Below the pieces are notes generated by a model that was given only the letters and a program-made list of their open reading frames with translations, made no database searches and had not been told where the DNA came from. 64,000 nt of DNA, taken from Eustoma russellianum (lineage: Eukaryota; Streptophyta; Magnoliopsida; Gentianales; Gentianaceae). The stretch lies in contig AP025062.1 of the NCBI GenBank assembly GCA_036186865.1, positions 32,408,753 to 32,472,752 on the forward strand. The letters are read 5' to 3'. A program made the translations under genes and the position numbers. This document shows, piece after piece, positions 56,041-64,000 of this stretch (positions within the stretch are counted from its first letter, which is position 1; every line of letters begins with the position of its first letter).

Positions 56041-56277
56041 AACTTTGGTAGTCTAAAACGACAAATAATACGCTTCCTAAGAAATTTATTCACAAGATTT
56101 TCCGTCATTGCGTCAAAGGCTCTGCTCCGATTCACTTTGTAAAGTAGTCAACAACAACAAGAAGATATTAAATTGACCCTGAGGACGTCGAAGAGGTCCG
56201 AAGAGATCGATCCCCCTTTAGCAAATGGCAGGGGCTAATAATATGAATCATTTCTTAACTGGGAACATGAGATAAAG
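56041..56277 (-). pseudogene. Gypsy integrase fragment (Tat/Athila-like, non-chromovirus)
   Basis: Across two frames the minus strand gives IDLFGPLRRPQGQFN, DYFTK, AEPLTQ and NKFLRKRIICRFRLPKVLDS. This pattern matches the catalytic core of Tat/Athila-type Gypsy integrases, with stops where Trp is expected. It ends at 56,277 where the next Gypsy LTR starts. It is about 80 codons, too decayed to function. Confidence 0.6.
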
Positions 56278-57678
56278 TGATACGAATATGGTTCGTATGT
56301 TGATGTTGTCCCGATCTTTCTTCACTCTCCAAACGTCCCTCAAGCCTTGAATATGATGGACAATGGTGCCAAGCAACCACCTTCCTTTCAAGCCTCCAAA
56401 TCCGTTTGGTTGGGTGTGTTTCAATCCTCCCAATCCAACCAGTCACTCCTAATCCTTGGATTGTGGATCACCAACAAGGAACACACAATCCTTAATTGGG
56501 TCTAGCCTTGATTTAGCTATGTGTAAACCAAAGGAAAAACACAAACTTTTATTCAAGAAAACTCAAGAACAAAAGATAACATAAAACACTAGGGTTTGTA
56601 GTTCAAAGATGAAAAATAGTCTAACTAACAAAAGAAATGCTAAGTGATCAATATATTTGATTACAAGCCTTGTTGGCCACTCCCAAAAAATGGCTAGGGC
56701 TTCTTGGGTTTTCCTTGTTGGCGCCACTTCCTTCCTTGAGATGCAAAAATCAGAATTTGTTATTTTAGGTAAGTTTCTTTCTCTTGGCAAATCCACAATT
56801 ATTGTCTCAATCACCAATTTTTGCATTATAGCCATCCTTCTAGAACTTGCCTTGTGCATCCCCTTGCCTTCCACGCCATTCAGCCTTCCTTTTGTCTCAA
56901 GATCTAATTTTGGCAACTTCCTCTTTCTTGAATTATCTCCTTATTTGCTCCAAATCTTCAATTATGACTCCATAATTCATTCCAATCATACCAATCTGAT
57001 TTATGCCATTCTAGAAGGTTTCTTAATTGCATTTGATGAGGCTAGGCGGCTGCCCCCTCTCTTCAAGAAAGCCGAAAACCCTAAGTTGCACACTTGGGCC
57101 TGTTTTGGACTTCTTCCTTGCAACTCTTGTAACTATTTTTGTGGACTGATTTTGACAAAACCCAAAACATGAAAGATGCTCTAAATTAAGTCTTCTTCAA
57201 GGTCCAGCTGGTTCCATGCACTCCCAATCTCGTTTGAAAGCCCAAAATCACAAAACAGCCTTGTATGGACAAGCTTGGTCCAAATCTGAGAAGCCCTCCT
57301 TTCCAAAGCTCAAGACGTTTGATCCAAGACTTGTAACACCTACAAAACACACTCGTACACCAAACATAAGTATTCTAAACAAACTTTAAAAGAAGCAAAC
57401 GAAAAGACAACTAAAAGCCACAGAAACGGCACCAACAAGCGGACTGAAAATCGTTGGATAATCAGTTCTTAAGCTCAACAATGAGCACCCATTTAGGAGG
57501 AACATCCATTGGTTCATCTTGCACATGTTTGGTTAGAAAGGAGCCAACATCAAAACCAAGTTGGAAACCAAGATGAAGACAATTAGCCCTCTTGGTTTGG
57601 CTCCTTGTCAAAGGCCCCTTATGGTTAAGGGTACCTTGTGCAAGCTCCTCATTAGGGGTTTGCTCCTCAGCCTCATCA
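56278..57678 (-). repeat. Gypsy-3 3' LTR
   Basis: On minus it starts TGATGAGGCTGAGG after the purine tract and ends CGTATCA. The last 24 or so pol codons fall within it. Otherwise it has no gene; the open frame at 56,657-57,172 on plus has no recognisable domain. Confidence 0.82.
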
Positions 57679-60600
57679 ATCCCCCCTCCTCAAAAGGATT
57701 CGCCCTCAAATCATCAAGATAAAAATGCTCAAAAGGGGAAAGATCACTTACATTGAAGGTGTTGGAAACTGAACCATACCTGTCTGGAGGAAGATCAAGC
57801 ACATAAGCATTTGGACCAACCTTTTGAATGACCTTAAAAGGTCCATCTCCTCTAGGCATAAGCTTGGACTTCCTCTCCTTAGGAAATCGTTCCTTCCTTA
57901 AATGCAACCAAACAAGATCTCCAGGATAAAACACAACATCTTTTCTATGCTTGTTAGCTTGTTTGGCATACTGTCTATTCTTTCTTTCAAGTTGGAGTTT
58001 AACCTTTTCATGCAACTTTTTGATCATTTCAGCCCGTTGTTTACCATCCATGCTAGTACGCTCATCAATTGGAATAGGCAACAAATCAAGTGGGGAGTGG
58101 GGTAGAAAACCATAGACAACTTCAAAAGGGGAATACAAAGACCCACTATGAACAGCCCTATTGTAAGCAAACTCAATATGTGGTAAACATTCTTCCCAAT
58201 TTTTCAGATTGCTTTGGATTAAGGCACGCAACATTTGTGATAAGGTCCGATTTACCACTTCAGTTTGGCCATCTGTTTGTGGATGTGCAGTAGTAGAAAA
58301 CAAAAGCTTAGTTCCCAACTTGCTCCAAAGTACACGCCAAAAATGACTCAAGAATTTACTGTCCCTATCACTAACAATTGTTTTAGGCATGCCATGCAAC
58401 CTAACAACTTCTTTAAAGAATAGATTTGCAATGTAGGAAGCATCATCTACTTTGTGACAAGCAATAAAGTGTGCCATCTTAGAGAACCTGTCGACCACAA
58501 CAAAGACACTATCCCTACCACCTTTTGATCTAGGTAAGCCAAGAACAAAGTCCATAGAAATATCCTCCCAAGGTGCACTAGGTACGTCCAAGGGTGTGTA
58601 CAAACCATGAGGTTGTGTTTTGGACTTAGCTTGCCTACAAGTGATGCAACTACTACAAGCCTTTGCAACATCTGATTTCATGTGAGGCCAAAAGAAATGT
58701 TCCTTTAAAGTTTCTAAAGTTTTAAAAACTCCAAAGTGTCCCATTAACCCGCCCCCATGTGCTTCCTTAACCAACAATTCACGCATGGATCCCTTAGGAA
58801 TGCATAATCGTTTCTCCTTAAACAAATAGCCATCATGCAAATAAAATTTACCAAAAGGAGAATCAACACATGCATCATAAATGGAAGCAAAATCAGAATC
58901 ATCCTTATACAATTCCTTAACAAATTCAAAGCCAAGCAAGTGTGAAGACAACTTAGTAATCAAAGTATACCTTCTAGACAAAGCATCAGCAACTATGTTA
59001 TCTTTTCCTTGCTTATATTTAATGACATAAGGAAATTGCTCGATAAACTCAACCCACTTTGCATGCCTCTTATTCAATTTTCCTTGACTCTTAAGGTACT
59101 TCAAACTTTCATGATCAGTATGAATGACAAACTCTTTGGGTTGCAAGTAGTGTTGCCAAGTTTGTAAGGACCTTACTAAAGCATACAACTCCTTATCATA
59201 AGTAGGATAGTTCAATGCAGCACCTTTCAACTTTTCACTAAAATAAGCAATAGGATGCTTACCTTGGGTTAGAACAGCTCCAATTCCCACGCCACTTGCA
59301 TCACACTCTATCTCAAATGTATCATCAAAGTTTGGCAACTTCAGGATAGGTGCTGTAGTGAGATGTCTTTTAAGCTCATCAAACGCCCTTTGCTGGGCGT
59401 CCCCCCCAATGGAATCCAACCTCCTTCTTGACTATCTCATTCAATGGTGCGGCCACGGTTGAAAAGTCTTTGACAAACCGCCTATAAAAACCTGCCAAAC
59501 CATGAAAGCTCCTCACTTCTCCCACACTCTTTGGCGTAGGCCATTCAAGGATGGATTTCACTTTGTCTTGATCCATTTCAATCCCTGCAGAACTGATTAC
59601 AAAACCAAGAAAAACAACTTTGTCCAAACAAAAAGAACATTTCTTAAAGTTAGCATAAAGCTTTTCTTTTCTTAGCTTTTCAAAAACAGCCCTTATGTGA
59701 TCTAAATGCTCTTCTAAGGTCTTAGAATAGATCAAGATGTCATCAAAATAAACCACAACAAACTTCCCAATAAAAGCTCTCAAAACTTCATTCATTAGCC
59801 TCATGAATGTACTAGGTGCATTAGTTAACCCAAAAGGCATAACTAACCATTCATACAATCCAAATTTAGTTTTAAAAGCTGTTTTCCATTCATCACCCTC
59901 TCTTATTCTCACTTGAAAATAACCACTTTTCAAATCAATTTTCGTATACCATTGTGAACCATGCAACATATCAAGCATATCATCAAGTCTAGGAATGGGG
60001 TACCTATACTTTACAGTGATTTTGTTGATGGTCCTACAATCTGTACACATCCTCCAAGTGCCATCTTTTTTTGGAACAAGTATGACTGGCACTGCACTTG
60101 GGCTCATACTTTCCCTTACCTTCTCTTTGGCCAAGAGATCCTCCACTTGCCTTTGTATCTCCTTTGTTTCCTCCGGATTGGCTCTATAAGCTGGCCTATT
60201 AGGTAGGACAGCCCCTGGAATGAAGTCAGTGTGGTGCTCAATCCCTCTTAAAGGTGGCAACCCATGTGGTTCCTCCTCGGGAAACAAATCTGCAAATTCT
60301 TCCAACAAAGAAACAACACCACTAGGCAAGGTAGATGGTAAGTCATTCTTAGAAAACAAGCATTCAACACTATCTTTGTAAAGCATCACCAAAACAGTTT
60401 TATTATCATACAATGCATGTGCAACTTCACGAGATTTTGCAAAGAAAGCATGCTTCTTAGGTGGATGTGAAATTTGTGGTGTGGATGCTTGTGAAAGTGT
60501 TTGAACCGTGGGTGAGGGTGGACTGATTTGGGCCGTGGGTTGTGTACCCTTGGCCGAGGAAGTTGTGGCCTCCACAAGGCTTCTTCTCTCCTTTTTAAGA

Positions 60601-60746
60601 ACCTCTAAGAACCGTTTTTCAGCCTCCTTTTCCTTAGGATCTGAATGGTTCTTCTTCATCCTCTTAGCATCCTCATAAACTTTATGTGGAGACAATGCAT
60701 GTAACTTAAACTTTTTGCCATTGAACGTAAAAGCATACATGTTCAA
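57608..60746 (-). pseudogene. Gypsy-3 pol (RT, RNase H, integrase), one frameshift
   Basis: The first frame (59,379-60,746) holds a spacer and reverse transcriptase (RYPIPRLDDMLDML, MPFGLTNAPSTFMRLMNEVL, catalytic YFDDILIYS, near 59,750). At about 59,400 a run of seven G on minus shifts the frame. The second frame (57,608-59,419) continues with RNase H (ECDASGVGIGAVLTQ; HTDHESLKYLKSQ), integrase zinc finger (HGGGLMGHFGVFKT...CITCRQAK), core (MDFVLGLPRSKGG; VSDRDSKFLSHFW; HPQTDGQTEVVNR) and the C-terminal GPFKVIQKVGPNAYVLDLP, ending with LRANPFEEGG. The overall pattern fits the CRM group. The G-run change may be real or a read error. Confidence 0.88.
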
Positions 60747-60776
60747 TCTACCATCATAAATAACATGCTTGTCAAA

Positions 60777-62441
60777 TTACCAAGGTCTACCTAACAAAAT
60801 ATGACTAGCATGCATAGGAGCTACATTACACAAAATTTCATCTTTGTAGCCGCCAATAGATAAAGAAATCAGAACTTGTTTAGACACATGAATCTCACCA
60901 CAATCATTTAGCCAAGATAACCTATAGGGATGGGAATGATCAATCATAGGTAAATCTAGCTTTCTAACAAGTTCAATACTTGCAACATTAGCACAAGAAC
61001 CACTATCAATAATTAAAGTGCAAGTTTTGCCTTTTACCAAACAATGGATGTGGAAAATGTTCTCCCTTTGCAAGTTTTCTTCTTCCTCCTTCATGTGTGC
61101 ACTTAAGGCTTTTCTTACCACAAGAAAGTCCTTATAAGCACCCTCTTCATCACTCTTTATCTCCTCAGCTGAGTCCTCTTGGTATTCTTCCTTTGTGGCT
61201 TCTTCTTCCTCCTCTTCGGAATAGAATTCATTTGTCTCCTCAAGGTACAACACTTTCTTGACATTAGGGTAGTCCCTTGCATAATGCCCTCTCCCTCTAC
61301 ATTTAAAACACTCAATCTCCCTTGTCCTTGGAGGGTTTGCGGTTGCCTTGCCCTTGCCTTTGTCATTTTGACCTAGATTTGCACCATTGGTCCTTTGAGT
61401 GAAGTGTGGTTTATTTGGAGTGTGCTGGCTGTTTTGGCCGAGGGTGTTTGAACTTGGCCGTGCTCCTCCATTGCCATTAGACCTAGGCTGCACTTTAGAA
61501 AAAGAAGAAGCATTAGTTCTAAAACCAAATCCACTAGTAGAAGAACGTACCTTTAATTGCCGCTCAATTTTCTCAGCTTTATGAACCATGGAATTTAGAT
61601 CAACATAGGTAGTGAGTTCAAGTTGAAACCCAATCTCCTTATTAAGACCTCCCAAAAACCGAGCCATGGTTGCCTCCTCAGTTTCTTCAGTATCAGTTTT
61701 TATCAACAAACTCTCTAACTCCTTAAAGTATTCATCCACACTTTTGTTTCCTTGAGTTAGGCATTGCAACTTTTGGAACATGGATCTCTCGTAAGATTCT
61801 GGAATGAATTTCTTTCTCATCTCATATTTCATCTCATCCCAAGTTCCAATTGTGGGCTGTCTAGTCCTTCTTCTTATACTTTGAGTTTGGTCCCACCAAA
61901 TCAATGCATATTCCAAGAACTCTATACTTGCATATCTCACTTTTTGCAACTCAGTATAGTTGGTATAGGAAAAGATCATGTCAACTTTTCTCTCCCACTC
62001 AATGTAGGCTTCAGGGTCACTTTTGCCATAAAAGGGTGGAATGTTTATTTTGGTTTTCAAATAATCATCCTCTTGAGGCACATGCCTCCTAGGTTGTATT
62101 CGGCCTTGAGGCCTTGGGTATACCTCCTCAACCTCTTCCTCTTCATAGTAATCATTCCATTCCTCCCTAACAGGTTGTTGTCTCATTCCGTGTCTCCTAT
62201 CTCCTCTACCCCTTGCTCCTCCTCTACCTCCCATGCTTGTGGACCCCTTAGGTTCAGTTCCACGGGATGTTTGGCCTTGGGTTTGGGGTGGGGGCTGTTC
62301 TTGGGTAGGAAGTGTGTTGGATGTCATCTTTGCTTCCCACTCATCCAACCGAGATTGCATGTTACTAAGCATTTGTGCCATCTTTTCCATTGAGAACTCC
62401 ACTTTGTCTCCTCCTCCTTGGGTACTGTTTGAACCATCCAT
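60777..62441 (-). CDS. Gypsy-3 gag and protease (continuous with pol before a nonsense codon)
   Basis: The 554-codon frame starts ATG at 62,441 (MDGSNSTQGGGDKVEF). A helical N-terminus and an Arg/Gly-rich stretch precede the gag core (INIPPFYGKSDPEAYIEWER; EFLEYALIWWDQTQ; SVDEYFKELESLLIKTDTEE). The zinc knuckle reads CFKCRGRGHYARDYPN, with Tyr in place of the last Cys. The protease follows (IIDSGSCANVAS) and the frame ends at LLGRPW. The TAA that stops it appears to be a changed Gln codon, since the pol frame (60,746) continues directly. Gag would package the RNA and the protease would cut the polyprotein. Confidence 0.88.
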   Translation of the reverse strand: MDGSNSTQGGGDKVEFSMEKMAQMLSNMQSRLDEWEAKMTSNTLPTQEQPPPQTQGQTSRGTEPKGSTSMGGRGGARGRGDRRHGMRQQPVREEWNDYYEEEEVEEVYPRPQGRIQPRRHVPQEDDYLKTKINIPPFYGKSDPEAYIEWERKVDMIFSYTNYTELQKVRYASIEFLEYALIWWDQTQSIRRRTRQPTIGTWDEMKYEMRKKFIPESYERSMFQKLQCLTQGNKSVDEYFKELESLLIKTDTEETEEATMARFLGGLNKEIGFQLELTTYVDLNSMVHKAEKIERQLKVRSSTSGFGFRTNASSFSKVQPRSNGNGGARPSSNTLGQNSQHTPNKPHFTQRTNGANLGQNDKGKGKATANPPRTREIECFKCRGRGHYARDYPNVKKVLYLEETNEFYSEEEEEEATKEEYQEDSAEEIKSDEEGAYKDFLVVRKALSAHMKEEEENLQRENIFHIHCLVKGKTCTLIIDSGSCANVASIELVRKLDLPMIDHSHPYRLSWLNDCGEIHVSKQVLISLSIGGYKDEILCNVAPMHASHILLGRPW

Positions 62442-63660
62442 GGCAACCTGAACGCTTTCACAAACAAGAAAAGAAGAAAACTAACACAAGAAACAAAGGT
62501 GAGTTGTTAGTGAAAACAAAAAAAGGAAAACGAAAATCTGTTTGGCCTTTTTTGTCCTCCCTTGTTTTCTCTCAATTGTTCAAGTGTTTTTCCTTGGCCA
62601 ATCTTGAGCTAGAACCTCTTAAGGCAAGTCCCAAATCGGCTAACCACAATCTGTTTTGTTTTTCTGTCCTTGCAATCTTCTTTTGCCTTCAAAAACACCA
62701 ATTGATCACAAGTGGTAAAACAGCTTCAGGAAATTTAGAGCACAATTTTTTTTAAACACACTTAATAACTATGGTTCAAAGAAACAAGAAACCAAAAGTG
62801 ATGTAGTTGGCTGAACCAAAGAATTGCTAGGGGTTGTCCTGGGCAATCTTTAATTAAACCAACTTATGCAATATCAAATGCAAGTTCTTTGATTGATAGT
62901 ATGAATGCGTATCCAAGGTTGAGAATTGAAGGTTTTATGTGTGTTGTTTTGGGGCAAACACACGGTTTCGTTTTGCTTTTGTCAACTTGGATAGTAGATG
63001 CAAAAAGAATGGAACTTTTGTACAAAAGGAACTTCTTTTCTCTTCCTTTCTTTGTGCACTTCTTTTTGTTGCTTTTGTGCACGTTTTCTTTGCTTCTATT
63101 TTCCTCTTTTTTTTTTTTTTTGACGTTCAAAGCAGCCTTGATGCAACTTTTGTTTGCTTTTGCGAGAATCAGTTGTGTATGCTCGAAAGATGATCCTTTT
63201 TGTGTTTGTATGGATGTGTAGTAGAACAAAGATTTTCCTTGGATACCAATACAACCAAAACAAACAAACTTGTATTCAATATCACACAAGCAAATTTAAT
63301 TAAAAGCTTCGATAACAACAAGGTATTGACTCAAAGGTAGCTTCTTTTAGGCCTTGGACTGATTTTTAGATGGAATTAAATCCTATTCAATGCAAACAAC
63401 AATGATCCTATGATTAAGTGTGTTAAAGATGAGATCTTTAATGATAGGTGATCAATATTGATGCAAAAGTAGAAGCCTTTTTTTGTGGTTTTCGTTGGAC
63501 TGAAGAAAAGAACAATCTTTGTTTTTGTTTTGATGAAATGAAGCAAAAGATCAAACTTTTTTTTTTGACAAGAAACGGTTTTTTTTTTTTGAATGATTGA
63601 GAATAACGAGAATGACACAAATGACACAAGAAAAGATATTTGAGATGAAGATAAACGAGA
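62442..63660 (-). other. Gypsy-3 5' leader between primer site and gag
   Basis: This is 1.2 kb of AT-rich sequence with poly(T)/poly(A) runs (63,105-63,121; 63,557-63,566; 63,579-63,590 on plus). No coding sequence is recognised. Open frames here lack homology I can name. Confidence 0.6.
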
Positions 63661-63674
63661 GCTCTGATACCACT

Positions 63675-64000
63675 TGATACGAATATGGTTCGTATGTTGA
63701 TGTTGTCCCGATCTTTCTTCACTCTCTAAACGTCCCTCAAGCCTTGAATATGATGGACAATGGTGCCAAGCAACCACCTTCCTTTCAAGCCTCCAAATCC
63801 GTTTGGTTGGGTGTGTTTCAATCCTCCCAATCCAACCAGTCACTCCTAATCCTTGGATTGTGGATCACCAACAAGGAACACACAATCCTTAATTGGGTCT
63901 AGCCTTGATTTAGCTATGTGTAAACCAAAGGAAAAACACAAACTTTTATTCAAGAAAACTCAAGAACAAAAGATAACATAAAACACTAGGGTTTGTAGTT
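63675..64000 (-). repeat. Gypsy-3 5' LTR (partial, continues beyond the window)
   Basis: Bases 63,675-64,000 match 56,278 onward nearly base for base (for example AACGTCCCTCAAGCCTTGAA), one visible change being CTCTCC versus CTCTCT. They lie next to the minus-strand primer binding site 63,661-63,672. Confidence 0.9.

Larger units (their letters stand above)
56278..64000 (-). mobile_element. CRM-like chromovirus (Gypsy-3), nearly intact, 5' LTR cut by window edge
   Basis: 3' LTR 56,278-57,678, pol 57,608-60,746, gag 60,777-62,441, leader 62,442-63,660, primer binding site (minus) 63,661-63,672, and 5' LTR from 63,675 beyond the window. The LTRs start TGATACGAATATGG on plus and are almost identical over the visible part, so the insertion is young. 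The purine tract shows on plus as CCCCCCTCCT at 57,681-57,690. The pol reading frame runs through the purine tract into the LTR. Only one stop and one frameshift are visible. Confidence 0.88.

Noticed and set aside
56657..57172. 171-codon plus-strand frame with some hydrophobic stretches in the Gypsy-3 LTR
   Set aside because: There is no recognisable domain and it sits inside an LTR on the opposite strand; I could not support a gene.
61764..62393. 209-codon plus-strand frame
   Set aside because: It is antisense to the well-supported Gypsy-3 gag and is a shadow frame.

Overview
The window is nuclear DNA of a flowering plant, almost certainly a eudicot. The evidence is LTR retrotransposons with tRNA-Met primer sites, plant-type LINEs, tRNA-derived SINEs, plant GT-AG introns, remnants of an R1-type NLR disease-resistance gene, and intronless copies of two plant genes. 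The R1-type NLR hints at an asterid, but that is weak. There is no conventional intron-containing host gene in the window and no bacterial-style feature.

Left half (1-35,203): a SIRE-like Copia fragment and its LTR (1-3,183, minus) lie beside the end of an NLR pseudogene (minus; 3,459-3,886 and 34,345-34,762). The two NLR pieces are split by a stack of nested insertions: a miniature LTR element (TRIM), then a Gypsy solo LTR (3,924-33,977), then a SIRE-like Copia element (4,827-32,450), then a truncated solo Copia LTR, then a Tekay-type chromovirus (10,979-26,971, plus), then a second Tekay-type chromovirus (12,925-19,128, minus). Target-site duplications can be read at several levels. Both chromoviruses carry what looks like a spliceosomal intron at the gag-pol boundary, and the plus-strand one has a second 70-nt intron between reverse transcriptase and RNase H.

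Middle (34,781-55,516): a SINE with an 18-bp perfect target duplication is followed by two minus-strand LINEs (35,211-37,709 and 37,854-41,362). A second SIRE-like Copia element (41,363-55,516) follows. Each of its LTRs has a (TA)n tract at the same place, and both tracts have been hit by retroposition. The 5' LTR tract holds a 5'-truncated LINE tail. The 3' LTR tract holds three cassettes in a row, separated by four (TA)n runs: an intronless CDK-inhibitor (KRP) copy with a SINE in its 3' part, an intact intronless 2-alkenal reductase copy that looks like a full-length cDNA, and an ORF1-only LINE-like unit ending in a hairpin. This cluster of retrocopies is the most interesting structure in the window.

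Right end (55,517-64,000): an unrecognised acidic repeat-containing reading frame (perhaps LINE ORF1), a fragment of a different Gypsy integrase, and then a nearly intact CRM-like chromovirus (minus, 56,278 to beyond the window edge) with one nonsense codon and one homopolymer frameshift.

The elements do not form a pathway. The LINE enzymes are the plausible source of the SINE and retrocopy insertions, and the LTR elements supply the TA-rich landing sites. All boundaries and homologies were judged by eye.
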